DNA from: DASVEG01 sp035540495
Lineage (GTDB): Bacteria > Actinomycetota > Acidimicrobiia > Acidimicrobiales > CADCTF01
Length of the DNA: 64,000 bases
Direction: 5' to 3'
Assembly (NCBI GenBank): GCA_035540495.1
Contig: DATLGL010000047.1
Location: 41,769 to 105,768 of the forward strand
Shown here one piece after another: positions 1 to 8,881 of this stretch; within the stretch, counting starts at the first letter, position 1, and every line of letters begins with the position of its first letter. A program made the position numbers and the translations under genes. A model generated the notes under the pieces. That model was not told the DNA's origin and did no database searches. It worked only from the letters and a program-made list of their open reading frames with translations.

Positions 1-888
1 GGCGGAGCCGCGGCAGCCGCGCAACAGAGCGCCACACCACCGCAGCAGCAGACACCGGCACCCGCCGGTCAGGCAGCGCTCGCGCCCGGTGCGTCCGCGC
101 CGGCCGCGTCTGCGTCGGGCGCGTCCGCCGCGGCGACCGCGCGCCAGGCACCGTCGGTCGCAGCCACCGCGGGCGATCGCGACGAGGTGGTCCCCTTCTC
201 CAACATCCGCAAGCGGACCGCCGAGCACATGGTGCGCTCGCTCGCGACGTCCGCGCACACGCTCGTCGTGATCGAGGTCGACTACCAGAACGTCGCCAAG
301 GTGCGGAACGCCGAGAAGGACACCTTCAAAGCCGCCGAAGGGATCAGCCTCAACTACCTCCCGTTCATCGCGCGGGCGGTTGTGGACGCGATCCGCGAGT
401 TCCCCCACGTCAACGCCTCGGTCGGCGACGGCGAGCTGATCGTCCACCACTACGTGAACCTCGGCGTGGCGGTCGACCTGAACTTCCAGGGCCTCATCGT
501 CCCGGTCGTGCAGGACGCTGACGGCAAGCGGCTGCGGGCGATCGCTCGCGAGATCGCCGACCTCGCGAACCGGGCGAGGGCGAAGAAGCTCGGCGCCGAC
601 GACATCGCGGGCGGGACCTTCACCCTCACGAACGCCGGGCCCTTCGGCACGCTGATCACCGCGCCCGTGATCAACCAGCCTCAGGTCGCGATCCTCGCGA
701 CGGACGGCGTGAAGCCGCGGCCCGTCGCGATACCGCTGCCGGACGGTAGCTACGGCATCGCGGTGCACCCGGTCGGCAACCTCGCGCTCTCGTTCGACCA
801 CCGCGCCTACGACGGCGCGTACGCGTCAGCGTTCCTCGCCAAGGTCAAGGAGATCCTCGAGACGCGCGACTGGTCGTCGGAGCTCTGA
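1..888 (+). CDS. 2-oxoacid dehydrogenase E2 acyltransferase, 3' part
   Basis: Dihydrolipoamide acyltransferase (E2) of a 2-oxoacid dehydrogenase complex; it moves the acyl group from lipoyl-lysine to CoA. The reading frame is open from base 1, so the N-terminus with its lipoyl domain lies outside the window. What is visible is an Ala/Pro/Gln-rich hinge (bases 1-180), the start of the catalytic domain at about 187 (VPFSNIRKRTAEHM) and the active-site motif DHRAYDG near 798-818. The protein ends 6 bases before the lipB-lipA start, so the lipoyl carrier and its lipoylation enzymes are probably co-transcribed. Whether the substrate is pyruvate, 2-oxoglutarate or a branched-chain acid cannot be told from this part. 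Confidence 0.93.
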   Translation, partial: GGAAAAAQQSATPPQQQTPAPAGQAALAPGASAPAASASGASAAATARQAPSVAATAGDRDEVVPFSNIRKRTAEHMVRSLATSAHTLVVIEVDYQNVAKVRNAEKDTFKAAEGISLNYLPFIARAVVDAIREFPHVNASVGDGELIVHHYVNLGVAVDLNFQGLIVPVVQDADGKRLRAIAREIADLANRARAKKLGADDIAGGTFTLTNAGPFGTLITAPVINQPQVAILATDGVKPRPVAIPLPDGSYGIAVHPVGNLALSFDHRAYDGAYASAFLAKVKEILETRDWSSEL

Positions 889-894
889 GCCGAC

Positions 895-2517
895 GTGACG
901 CTCCGCGTGCGGTGGCTCGGGCGGGTCCGCTACCGCGACGCGCATGCGCTGCAGCACGCGCTGTTCGCTCGGTCGTCCGACGACCACCTGCTCCTGCTGG
1001 AGCACCCGCACGTGTACACGATGGGTGTGCGGGCGAAGCGCGAGCACGTGCTCGTCGACCCTGCGTCCGTCGGTGCCGAGATCGTCTCGACCGATCGCGG
1101 CGGTGATGTCACCTATCACGGGCCGGGGCAGCTGGTCGGCTACCCCATCGTCTCCGTACCGCTGGCGCCCGACGCCACGCCTCGCTACGTCCACTCGATC
1201 GAGCAGCTGATCATCGACGTGCTGGCCGATCTCGGCCTGCCGGGTGCTTCACGGCTCGACGGCTATCCCGGCGTGTGGATCGGTGATCGGAAGATCGCGG
1301 CCATCGGCGTGCGGCTCTCGCGGGGCCGGTCGATGCACGGCTTCGCGCTCAACGTCGACCCCGACCTGTCGATGTTCGGCCACATCGTGCCGTGCGGCAT
1401 CCCCGACAAGACCGTCACGTCGATGGCGGCCGAGGGCGTGGGCGCGCCGATGCGTGAGGTTGTCGACGCCGTCGTCGCTCGGGCCGCTTCGCTGTGGGGC
1501 CGTGACGGTGTCGAGCGTCATGACTCCGCGTGGACCGTTCGCAACGAAGATCTCGCGATGTTCACGCGCGGAGCCGGGGCCGGCGCGACGGTGACCGAGC
1601 AGCCGGTCCGCCTCCTCGGGCGCCTCGCCGCTGCAGGTGTCGACTCGTCGACGGCCCTCGCGATCAACGAACGCAAACCCGAGTGGCTCCGGGTGAAGGC
1701 GAACATGGGGCCCGAGTACCGACGGCTCAAGTCGACCATGCGGTCGAACGAGCTGGTGACGGTGTGCGAAGAGGCGGGTTGCCCCAACATCTTCGACTGC
1801 TGGAACGCCGGCACCGCGACCTTCATGATCAACGGCGAGCGGTGCACCCGGGCGTGTGGGTTCTGCCTCGTCGACACGCGAAAGCCGGAGGCGCTCGACG
1901 CTGCCGAGCCGGAGCGGGTCGCCTCTGCGGTCGAGTCGATGGGCCTGCGCCACGCGGTGGTCACCGCGGTCGCTCGAGACGATCTCTCCGACGGTGGCGC
2001 GGGCGCGTTCGCCGCGACCGTCGCCGCCATCCGGCGCCGCACGCCGGACGTGACCGTCGAGGTGCTGATCTCCGACTGCAAGGGGGATCCCGACGCGCTG
2101 CAGATGATCTTCGACAGCCGTCCCGACGTGTTGAACCACAACATCGAGACGGTGCTGCGGCTGCAGCGGGCGGTGCGTCCCTCGGCGTCGTACGCACGCT
2201 CGCTCGCGGTGCTGGCCCGAGCCAAGGCGGCGGGGCTGACCACCAAGTCCGGGATCATCCTCGGGATGGGCGAGACGGAGGACGAGGTCATCGGGGCGCT
2301 GGCCGATCTGCGGAGCACCGGCGTCGACATCGTCACCATCGGCCAGTACCTCCGGCCGACCGCGCATCACCTCCCTGTGGCGCGGTGGTGGACGCCCGAC
2401 GAGTTCGACTCGTTGCGGGTCGTCGCGCAGTCGATGGGCTTCGCCCACGTCGAGGCGTCACCGCTGACGCGGTCGAGCTACCACGCGGGCGACGCGATCA
2501 GCGCGACCCGCGTCTAA
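895..2517 (+). CDS. lipB/lipA: Fused octanoyltransferase LipB and lipoyl synthase LipA
   Basis: One 540-residue frame covers both steps of lipoate assembly. Residues 1 to about 220 are LipB: the GGDVTYHGPGQL motif, Lys133 in GDRKIAAIG and Cys167 in HIVPCGI, the two residues used for octanoyl transfer from ACP. Residues about 232-540 are a complete LipA: the auxiliary-cluster motif CEEAGCPNIFDC near 290, the radical-SAM motif CTRACGFC near 317 and the C-terminal RSSYHA. No stop lies between the halves. A GTG at 1591 sits where a normal LipA would begin, so separate initiation of LipA is possible. The gene starts with GTG right after the E2 gene whose product would be lipoylated. Both halves keep their catalytic residues. 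Confidence 0.95.
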   Translation: MTLRVRWLGRVRYRDAHALQHALFARSSDDHLLLLEHPHVYTMGVRAKREHVLVDPASVGAEIVSTDRGGDVTYHGPGQLVGYPIVSVPLAPDATPRYVHSIEQLIIDVLADLGLPGASRLDGYPGVWIGDRKIAAIGVRLSRGRSMHGFALNVDPDLSMFGHIVPCGIPDKTVTSMAAEGVGAPMREVVDAVVARAASLWGRDGVERHDSAWTVRNEDLAMFTRGAGAGATVTEQPVRLLGRLAAAGVDSSTALAINERKPEWLRVKANMGPEYRRLKSTMRSNELVTVCEEAGCPNIFDCWNAGTATFMINGERCTRACGFCLVDTRKPEALDAAEPERVASAVESMGLRHAVVTAVARDDLSDGGAGAFAATVAAIRRRTPDVTVEVLISDCKGDPDALQMIFDSRPDVLNHNIETVLRLQRAVRPSASYARSLAVLARAKAAGLTTKSGIILGMGETEDEVIGALADLRSTGVDIVTIGQYLRPTAHHLPVARWWTPDEFDSLRVVAQSMGFAHVEASPLTRSSYHAGDAISATRV

Positions 2518-2999
2518 TCGGCCAGCTGCGGGCGAGGCTTCCCCGGGGCCACCGTCCGGGCGAGGATGCCTAGCGTCGCGCGCAGCGCCGTCTCGGAGAT
2601 GACCGGGAAGATGTTCGCGTCACGCCACTTCTGGTCGATGCGTGACCAGTCGTAGTACGACGTCGCCAGCGTGCCCGCTTCGATCGGCTCGAGCCGGTAG
2701 CCGTAGACGTGACCGATCTCGAGCTGACCCTTGATCGCCCACGCGATCTCGCGGTCCTGCTCGAACGTCACGATCTCGACGACGACGTCGTACAGACCCA
2801 ACGGGTAGTCGTTCAGCGCCTCGCGGTCCATGTGGACCGTGAACCGGTCGCCGACCGCGCGCACGGGTTCGCCCGTGGCCGCCATCAGCATCCCCGAGCT
2901 GTCGATGGCGACGTGGCCCTGCGGGTCGCACAGCACGCGGAAGATGTCGGCGGGCGGGGCGGCGATGGCCCTCGCCACCTCGATGCGTTCGTCGGCCAT
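2514..2999 (-). CDS. SRPBCC-family protein (polyketide cyclase/START-like)
   Basis: A 161-residue single-domain protein. The start IEVARAIAAPPADIFRVL and the alternating strands that follow are typical of the SRPBCC helix-grip fold, which binds hydrophobic ligands in a central cavity; the ligand is unknown. I chose the ATG at 2999 because the frame upstream of it is low-complexity read-through opposite the 3' end of ppc. It is convergent with lipB-lipA and overlaps it by 4 bases. It lies 25 bases downstream of ppc on the same strand, so the two may share a transcript. No enzymatic residues can be named. Confidence 0.82.
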   Translation of the reverse strand: MADERIEVARAIAAPPADIFRVLCDPQGHVAIDSSGMLMAATGEPVRAVGDRFTVHMDREALNDYPLGLYDVVVEIVTFEQDREIAWAIKGQLEIGHVYGYRLEPIEAGTLATSYYDWSRIDQKWRDANIFPVISETALRATLGILARTVAPGKPRPQLAD

Positions 3000-3024
3000 C
3001 GGCCGAGTCTGCCCGGTCAGCCGC

Positions 3025-5679
3025 TCATCCGGTGTTCTGCAGCCCTGCCGCGACCCCGTTGAGCGTGCGCAACAGCTGACGCTCGACGTCGGGATCGGCG
3101 CCCTCGGTTCGGAGCTGACGCAGCGCGCGCAGCTGGAGGTACGACAGCCCGTTGGTGGCACCGGCCCGCAAGCGGATGCCGTCACGCCGCCGTTGGAACC
3201 GGGACAGCAGCTCCTCCTGTTCGGTGACGGCGAGGATCATCCGCTCGGTCCGATCCCGCTCTTCGACCACCTTCGCCACGAGTCCGCCGCGGTCCGAGAG
3301 CGCGAGGAACCGAGCGCCGAGGGCGCGGTCGGTCTTCGCCAGCGACATCTCCGCGGTGTCGATGAGCATGGCCAGCAGCGGCCACTCCTCCCGGGCACGG
3401 CGTAGGTCTTCGATCGAACCGGCGGCTTCGAGGCCCGTGCCGAGTCCGTACCAACTCGTGAGGTTCAGGCGGGCCTGCGACCACGCGAACACCCAGGGGA
3501 TGGCGCGGAGGTCGGCCAGGTCGCGCCCCGTCATCGCTCCCTGGCGCTTCGGTGGACGTGATCCGAGGCGCAGGTGGCCGATCTCGTCGAGCGGCGTCAC
3601 CTCGGCCACGAAGTCGGCGAAGCCTTCGGTGCCGACGAGGTCGAGCCACGCCCGCCGAGCCGCCTCCTCCAGTCGCCGTCCGACGCCGGCGAACTTGGTC
3701 GCCGCCGCCTCGTTGCGTGCCGCGTTCTCGTCGGTCGCCGCTTGCAGCACGGCTGCGGTGAGCCGCTCGAGATGACGCTGGCCGATCGTGGCGTTGCCGT
3801 AACGGGCTGCGATCACCTCGCCTTGTTCGGTTGCCTTCCACCGTCCGGCGACCGAGCCCGGCGGCTGGGCGAGGATCGCTCGGTGGACGGGACCCCCGCC
3901 GCGGCTGAGCGATCCGCCGCGGCCGTGGAAGAGCGTGAGGCGGATGCCGCGATCGACGGCCCATCGGGTGAGCTCGGCCTGCGCGTCGTAGAGAGTGAGG
4001 GTGGCGCTGGCCGGGCCCACGTCCTTCGCCGAGTCGGAGTAGCCGACCATGACCTCGAGAGAGCCGCCGCTTTCGGCCAGCTGGCGCTGAGCCGACGGGA
4101 GATCGATCCACTCGTCGAGCACGGCGGTCGCGCCGCGGAGGTCGTCGTAGGTCTCGAACAGCGGGACGGCCGTGATGCGCAGGTCGTCGGCATCGACCGC
4201 CAGCCGGGCCAGCGCGTGGACCGATGCGAGGTCAGCCGCGCTCTGGGTGAACGACACAACGTAGCGCCCGCACGCGCGGCGTCCCCACCGGCGCTGGATC
4301 TCGGCCATCACCCGGAACACCGCCAGCGTCTCGAGCGCCTGCTCTCCCTCCGCCACCGTGTCAGCGGGCCAGCCGTCGGTGGCGAGGCGGTCGATCTGCT
4401 CGGCGTTCGTGCGACCGGCCGAGTCGATGCCGGCTGCGTCGAGGAGCTCGTTCAGCACACCGGCGTGCACCCGCGAGTGCTGTCGCACCTCGAGCTCGGC
4501 GAGATGGAAGCCGAACGTCTCCACCTGCCAGATCAGGTGCTGCAACTCGCCATACGCGACACGGGCCGCGCCGGCGGTCGCGAGTGACTCCTGCACCAAC
4601 CGGAGCGCCTCGAGCAGCTCGTCGGGCGCCCGGTACCCGAGGTCGGCATCGCGTCGTCGCGTTGCCGCGACGCGCGCCGCGACCACGAGCATCTTCTGGC
4701 GGTGGGGCTCGCTCGGCGACGCCGCCCGTATGTCGCGGATGAGCTCGGGCCACGCCGCGGTGTCCATGTCGACACGGCGACGGAGTGCCGGGCTGGGCGG
4801 CGTCGCCTGCTCGTCGAGGGTGAGGGTGCGCGCGATGCGGTACGCCGCTCCCTCGAGGATCCGCAGCGCCGTGTCGGCGTAGAGCTCCGCGGCCTGCAGC
4901 GTGACGTCCGCGGTGACGAACGGGTTGCCGTCGCGGTCGCCGCCGACCCACGAGCCGAATCGGATGAAGGCGGGAACCGGAGGCGCGGACGTGCCTGGAA
5001 CGTCGTCGCTGATCGCGCCTTCGGTCGAGCGGTACACCCTGGGCACGATCCGCGCGAGGCTCTGCTCGAAGACCGGCACGAGCGTGCGGACCTCGTCGAG
5101 CGGTCCTGGCCGGGTCTCCCGCAGCGCCTCCGTCCGCCAGAGGATCTCGACCTCTTCGCCGACGCGGCGCTCGGCCACTCGGCGCTCGGCCGGACCGTGG
5201 CGCGGGTCGTCGAAGCGGTGCAACTGCTCGTCGATGCGGCGCAGCGCGGTCACGACCGCGCGCCGTCTCGCCTCCGTCGGGTGCGCGGTCAGTACCGGAC
5301 GGAGCTCGAGGCCGGCCACCGCGTCGACCGCCGCGCTTCCGAGGGCGCGCAGATCCGGCCAGAGGATGTCGGTTGTCTGGCGAGGGGCAGCTTCCTCATG
5401 CCTGATTGCGGCTGCGTGCTCGCGCTCGTCGACGAGGTTGACGAGGTGCAGGTAGACCGCGAGATACCGGGCCACGGACACCGCCGTGTCGTCGTCGAAC
5501 GTGTCGACCAGCGCTGCCGCGGCGCCGGGATCCGCGAGTGCGCGCTGCTCGAGCTCGTGAGCCAGATCGACGATCTTCGAGCTCGCGGCGGCGGTCACGA
5601 CGTCGTCGAGTGCCTTGGTGAGGAGCTCGAGCTCCGCCGCGGCGCTCACTCCTGGCGTCGGCGCCGGCGAAGAAGGCAT
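3025..5679 (-). CDS. ppc: Phosphoenolpyruvate carboxylase
   Basis: Carboxylates phosphoenolpyruvate with bicarbonate to oxaloacetate, refilling the TCA cycle. At 884 residues it has the normal bacterial length. The catalytic His133 lies in LTAHPTEA. The glycine-rich loop FHGRGGSLSRGGGP and the family's invariant C-terminal QNTG are both present. The ATG at 5679 follows an AGGATGG stretch that can serve as a ribosome-binding site. It is divergent from the M24 peptidase gene, with 41 bases between the starts. Confidence 0.97.
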   Translation of the reverse strand: MPSSPAPTPGVSAAAELELLTKALDDVVTAAASSKIVDLAHELEQRALADPGAAAALVDTFDDDTAVSVARYLAVYLHLVNLVDEREHAAAIRHEEAAPRQTTDILWPDLRALGSAAVDAVAGLELRPVLTAHPTEARRRAVVTALRRIDEQLHRFDDPRHGPAERRVAERRVGEEVEILWRTEALRETRPGPLDEVRTLVPVFEQSLARIVPRVYRSTEGAISDDVPGTSAPPVPAFIRFGSWVGGDRDGNPFVTADVTLQAAELYADTALRILEGAAYRIARTLTLDEQATPPSPALRRRVDMDTAAWPELIRDIRAASPSEPHRQKMLVVAARVAATRRRDADLGYRAPDELLEALRLVQESLATAGAARVAYGELQHLIWQVETFGFHLAELEVRQHSRVHAGVLNELLDAAGIDSAGRTNAEQIDRLATDGWPADTVAEGEQALETLAVFRVMAEIQRRWGRRACGRYVVSFTQSAADLASVHALARLAVDADDLRITAVPLFETYDDLRGATAVLDEWIDLPSAQRQLAESGGSLEVMVGYSDSAKDVGPASATLTLYDAQAELTRWAVDRGIRLTLFHGRGGSLSRGGGPVHRAILAQPPGSVAGRWKATEQGEVIAARYGNATIGQRHLERLTAAVLQAATDENAARNEAAATKFAGVGRRLEEAARRAWLDLVGTEGFADFVAEVTPLDEIGHLRLGSRPPKRQGAMTGRDLADLRAIPWVFAWSQARLNLTSWYGLGTGLEAAGSIEDLRRAREEWPLLAMLIDTAEMSLAKTDRALGARFLALSDRGGLVAKVVEERDRTERMILAVTEQEELLSRFQRRRDGIRLRAGATNGLSYLQLRALRQLRTEGADPDVERQLLRTLNGVAAGLQNTG

Positions 5680-5706
5680 GGGTCCATCCTGCCCAACCGG
5701 CCGCCC

Positions 5707-5712
5707 TACGCT
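5707..5712 (+). promoter_or_regulatory. Candidate -10 box (TACGCT) of the M24 peptidase gene
   Basis: TACGCT fits the actinobacterial -10 pattern TAnnnT and ends 8 bases before the ATG at 5721. That leaves almost no 5' untranslated region, consistent with a leaderless or near-leaderless transcript. There is no clear -35 box and no Shine-Dalgarno sequence. Confidence 0.35.
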
Positions 5713-5720
5713 CGACGCCG

Positions 5721-6815
5721 ATGGCTGCCGATCGTCTCGCTCGCGTCCGCGCCCGCATGGAGGAGCTCGGCGTCGACGCGCTGCTCCTGTCGCTTGGCGC
5801 CGATCTCCCGTGGCTCACCGGCTACGCCGCCCACGAGTCGGAGCGGCTCACCATGTTCGTCGTCCCGCGTGACGGCGATCCGGCGATGGTCGTACCTGGT
5901 CTCGAGGCGCCGAAGGTCGCGTCGGTGTCGACGGTCGCTCTTCGTCCCTGGAGCGAGACGGAGGATCCGGTGAAGCTCGTCGCCGCGCTGGTCGGGCCGG
6001 CCGCACGTTCGGTCGCGATCTCCGACCGCACGTGGTCGACGTTCCTTCTCGGTCTCCAGGAGGCGATGCCAGCGGTGTCGTGGCTCGCGTCGTCGACGGT
6101 GACGTCGCCGCTGCGGGCTCGGAAGGACGCCGACGAGATCGAGGCGTTGCGCCGGGCCGCTGCCGCTGCTGACGTCGTCGCCGCATCGCTGCTCGGCGGT
6201 GAGATCCCGCTCATCGGCCGGCGCGAGGTCGACGTCTCGCGAGAGATCGCTCAGCGGTTGCGCGACGAGGGGCACTCGCGGGTCGGCTTCTCGATCGTCG
6301 GCAGCGGTCCGAACGGCGCCAGCCCGCACCACGACGCAAGCGACAAGGTGATCGGTGAAGGCGAGGCGATCGTCTGCGACTTCGGCGGGTGGTTCGAAGG
6401 CGGCTACTGCTCCGACATCACCCGCACGGTCTTCACCGGCGACCCGCCGGCGGAGTTCGTCGAGTTGTACGAGGTGCTGCAGCGGGCGCAGGCCGCTGCC
6501 GTCGACGCTGCTGTCGTCGGCACGCCGTGCGAGGACGTCGACGGCGTCGCCCGCACGATCATCACCGACGCGGGATACGGCGAGTACTTCATCCACCGGA
6601 CGGGTCACGGCATCGGGCTCGAGGGCCACGAGCACCCGTACCTCGTCAGCGGGAACGACGAACCGCTCGCGCCGGGTCATGCGTTCTCGATCGAACCCGG
6701 CATCTACATCCCCGGGCGGTGGGGCGCGCGGATCGAAGACATCGTCGTGGCCACGGACGCCGGTCCTGACTCGCTCAACCGCGCGAACCACGACCTGCAC
6801 GTGGTGGAGGCATAG
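5721..6815 (+). CDS. M24 family Xaa-Pro aminopeptidase
   Basis: A 364-residue metallopeptidase of the pita-bread fold that removes an N-terminal residue ahead of proline. The creatinase-like N-terminal domain covers about residues 1-130. The metal ligands of the M24 domain are visible: the aspartates in VCDFGG and CSDITRT, the histidine in GHGIGLEGHEH, and the glutamates in FSIEPGIY and RIEDIVV. It ends 2 bases before the next gene, an SDR enzyme, and probably heads a short operon. A dipeptidase (PepQ-like) role cannot be excluded. Confidence 0.92.
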   Translation: MAADRLARVRARMEELGVDALLLSLGADLPWLTGYAAHESERLTMFVVPRDGDPAMVVPGLEAPKVASVSTVALRPWSETEDPVKLVAALVGPAARSVAISDRTWSTFLLGLQEAMPAVSWLASSTVTSPLRARKDADEIEALRRAAAAADVVAASLLGGEIPLIGRREVDVSREIAQRLRDEGHSRVGFSIVGSGPNGASPHHDASDKVIGEGEAIVCDFGGWFEGGYCSDITRTVFTGDPPAEFVELYEVLQRAQAAAVDAAVVGTPCEDVDGVARTIITDAGYGEYFIHRTGHGIGLEGHEHPYLVSGNDEPLAPGHAFSIEPGIYIPGRWGARIEDIVVATDAGPDSLNRANHDLHVVEA

Positions 6816-6817
6816 CG

Positions 6818-7552
6818 ATGGATCTTGGCATCTCCGGACGCGTGGCCCTCGTGACAGCGTCGTCGAAGGGACTGGGGAAGGCGTCGGCTGTCGCGCTCGC
6901 GCAGGAAGGCTGCAAGGTCGTCATCTGCGCGCGAGGCGAGGAGGCGCTCGCCGCGGCCACCGAGGAGATCGGCGACACCGGCGCCGAGGTGCTGGCGATC
7001 GTCGACGACGTCACCGACCCGGAGGCCCCTGCTCGTCTCGTGGCGTCGACGGTCGAGCACTTCGGGGCGATCGACATCGTCGTGGGGAACGCCGGTGGGC
7101 CGCCGCCCGGCCGTGCGCTCGACGTCACCGACGAGGGGCTCGACGCGGCCGTGAACGCGAACCTCGCGACGTCGGTGCGCCTCGCGCGTGAAGCCGTTCC
7201 GCACATGCGAGGCGGGGGCTGGGGACGCATCTGCTTCATCACCTCGTCGTCGGTCAAGCAACCGATCTCGACACTCGCGCTGTCGAACGTCGCCCGCACC
7301 GGACTGTGGGCGTGGGCGAAGACCGCAGCGCAGGATCTCTTCGCCGACGGCATCACCGTGAACCTCGCCTGCCCCGGATCGCACGACACCGACCGGATGA
7401 AGCAGCTGGTCGCATCGGGTGCGTTCACCGGCCCCCTCGGTGACCCGTACGACTTCGGCAGGCTGGTCGCCTTCCTCTGCTCCGACGCGGCGAAGTTCAT
7501 CTCGGGAGTCGCGGTGCAGGCCGACGGCGCCCGCACCGTAGGGCTTCTGTGA
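6818..7552 (+). CDS. Atypical SDR-family protein, ketoacyl reductase-like
   Basis: A 244-residue Rossmann-fold protein annotated by similarity to 3-oxoacyl-ACP reductases. The nucleotide-binding glycine motif is altered (TASSKGLGKA instead of TGxxxGxG). NAGG is kept, but the usual YxxxK pair is replaced by SNVARTG about 12 residues after the conserved SSS. This matches a known atypical SDR subgroup that lacks the standard catalytic tetrad. Activity as a ketoreductase is therefore doubtful. Its stop overlaps the next start (GTGA), so the two are translationally coupled. Confidence 0.88.
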   Translation: MDLGISGRVALVTASSKGLGKASAVALAQEGCKVVICARGEEALAAATEEIGDTGAEVLAIVDDVTDPEAPARLVASTVEHFGAIDIVVGNAGGPPPGRALDVTDEGLDAAVNANLATSVRLAREAVPHMRGGGWGRICFITSSSVKQPISTLALSNVARTGLWAWAKTAAQDLFADGITVNLACPGSHDTDRMKQLVASGAFTGPLGDPYDFGRLVAFLCSDAAKFISGVAVQADGARTVGLL

Positions 7553-8409
7553 TCAAGCTCGACGCGGCGACCGTTCTCCTCCAGTGGGCGGTCGGCGGGC
7601 TGCTCTTCCTGTGGGTCACCACGCGCCGTCGCGAGGTCGGCATCGGCTACGGGTGGTTGCTGCGCGGCGTGTACGGGGTGATGGCGCTCGGGTCGCTGTG
7701 GGCCGGCCGGTCGTTCGGCGACGAGGTCGTGATGCGTGACGTCTCGTCGTTGCTCGTCGCTGTCGCTACTGGCGTGGCGTTGGCGGTGTCGGTCGTGCGG
7801 CGGCGTGCGGGCGTTCGAGGAGAGCACGTCGAGCGCTCGCGGAAGATGGCGCGTGTGTCGGCGATGACCGGCATCGAGCGCGAGTACGAGGACGCCGACA
7901 CCTCCGTGCGCGAGTTCCCGCCGGCACTCGACCTGCTCGCTCCGGTGATCGGGGTCGTCGGGCTGCTCGCCGGAGGGCTCGCTGCGTCGTCCGGCTCCGA
8001 CGTGCTCTCCGTCGTTCGTGTGCTCGCCGGCGCGGCGTTCCTCGGCGCGGTTTCCGATGCGATGTTGCTGGGCCACTGGTACCTCGTGCAGCCCGGACTC
8101 GCGCGTGGGCCTCTGAACGAGCTCGTGCGGTGGGTCGGCTTCACGTGGCCGATCGAGGTGGGCGCGCTGCTGTGGCCGACGGGGATGCTGTCGGTGGTGT
8201 CCGGGTCGATCGACGACGGTTACGGCGGCCTGCTCGGCTGGTTCTGGATCGCGTGTGCGGTCACGACGATCGCGCTGGTGGGCGTCACGGTTGCCGCGCT
8301 TCGGGAGCGGGCGTACTCGGCCGTGATGGCCGCGACCGGGCTGCTCTACCTGGCGATCCTGACGGCGTTCGGGACAGACCTCGTCGCCCGAGCCGTGCTC
8401 GCCGGGTAA
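7549..8409 (+). CDS. Conserved integral membrane protein of unknown function
   Basis: A 286-residue protein with about eight hydrophobic segments and a polar cytoplasmic-looking loop around residues 83-125 (HVERSRKMARVSAMTGIERE). The segment MLLGHWYLVQPGL, with its buried His and Trp between membrane stretches, is the most distinctive part. I do not recognise a family. It overlaps the SDR gene by 4 bases and precedes an SRPBCC gene by 10, so all three probably belong to the operon that starts at 5721. Confidence 0.8.
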   Translation: MIKLDAATVLLQWAVGGLLFLWVTTRRREVGIGYGWLLRGVYGVMALGSLWAGRSFGDEVVMRDVSSLLVAVATGVALAVSVVRRRAGVRGEHVERSRKMARVSAMTGIEREYEDADTSVREFPPALDLLAPVIGVVGLLAGGLAASSGSDVLSVVRVLAGAAFLGAVSDAMLLGHWYLVQPGLARGPLNELVRWVGFTWPIEVGALLWPTGMLSVVSGSIDDGYGGLLGWFWIACAVTTIALVGVTVAALRERAYSAVMAATGLLYLAILTAFGTDLVARAVLAG

Positions 8410-8419
8410 CAACTCGAGT

Positions 8420-8881
8420 GTGACCACCATCGAGCACACCGTGGAGATCGATGCGCCTCTCGATGACGTGTGGGCGCTGCTGGAGGACGTGCGAAGGCTG
8501 CCCGAGTTCTCGCCGTCGACCGAGGCCGTCCTCGACGCGCCGCAGCGACTCACCGCTGTCGGGCAGCGGTTCCGTCAGCTGGTGAAGCTGCTCGGGCGGT
8601 CGTTCGATTCCGAGTGGCGCGTCGTCGACCTGCGCCCGAAGTCGACGATTGCCATCGAAGGAAGCGTCGGCTACGGGGTGGGATACTGCCTCACCCAGGA
8701 GGTCGCCGCGATGTCGCGCGATCGCTCGAGGCTCACCGTCAAGATCGACTACAAGCTCCCGTTCGGACCGTTGGGCCGCGTCGCTTCGAAGCTCGGCGTC
8801 GAGTCCCGTGCGCGCGACGAATCGCGGCAGGTCGTCGAGGGGATCCGCCGCATCGTGGAAGACGAGCGACGCGCGGCTTAG
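8420..8881 (+). CDS. SRPBCC-family protein
   Basis: A 153-residue helix-grip protein starting with GTG. TTIEHTVEIDAPLDDVWALL is the standard first strand and helix of polyketide cyclase/dehydrase-type proteins. It is the second SRPBCC protein in the window and is not closely similar to the one at 2514-2999. It ends the rightward operon and overlaps the convergent lipoprotein gene by 4 bases. The ligand is unknown. Confidence 0.82.
   Translation: MTTIEHTVEIDAPLDDVWALLEDVRRLPEFSPSTEAVLDAPQRLTAVGQRFRQLVKLLGRSFDSEWRVVDLRPKSTIAIEGSVGYGVGYCLTQEVAAMSRDRSRLTVKIDYKLPFGPLGRVASKLGVESRARDESRQVVEGIRRIVEDERRAA

Noticed and set aside
1249..2448. 399-codon minus-strand frame opposite lipB-lipA
   Set aside because: Composition is that of an antisense shadow; the plus strand encodes a full-length known enzyme.
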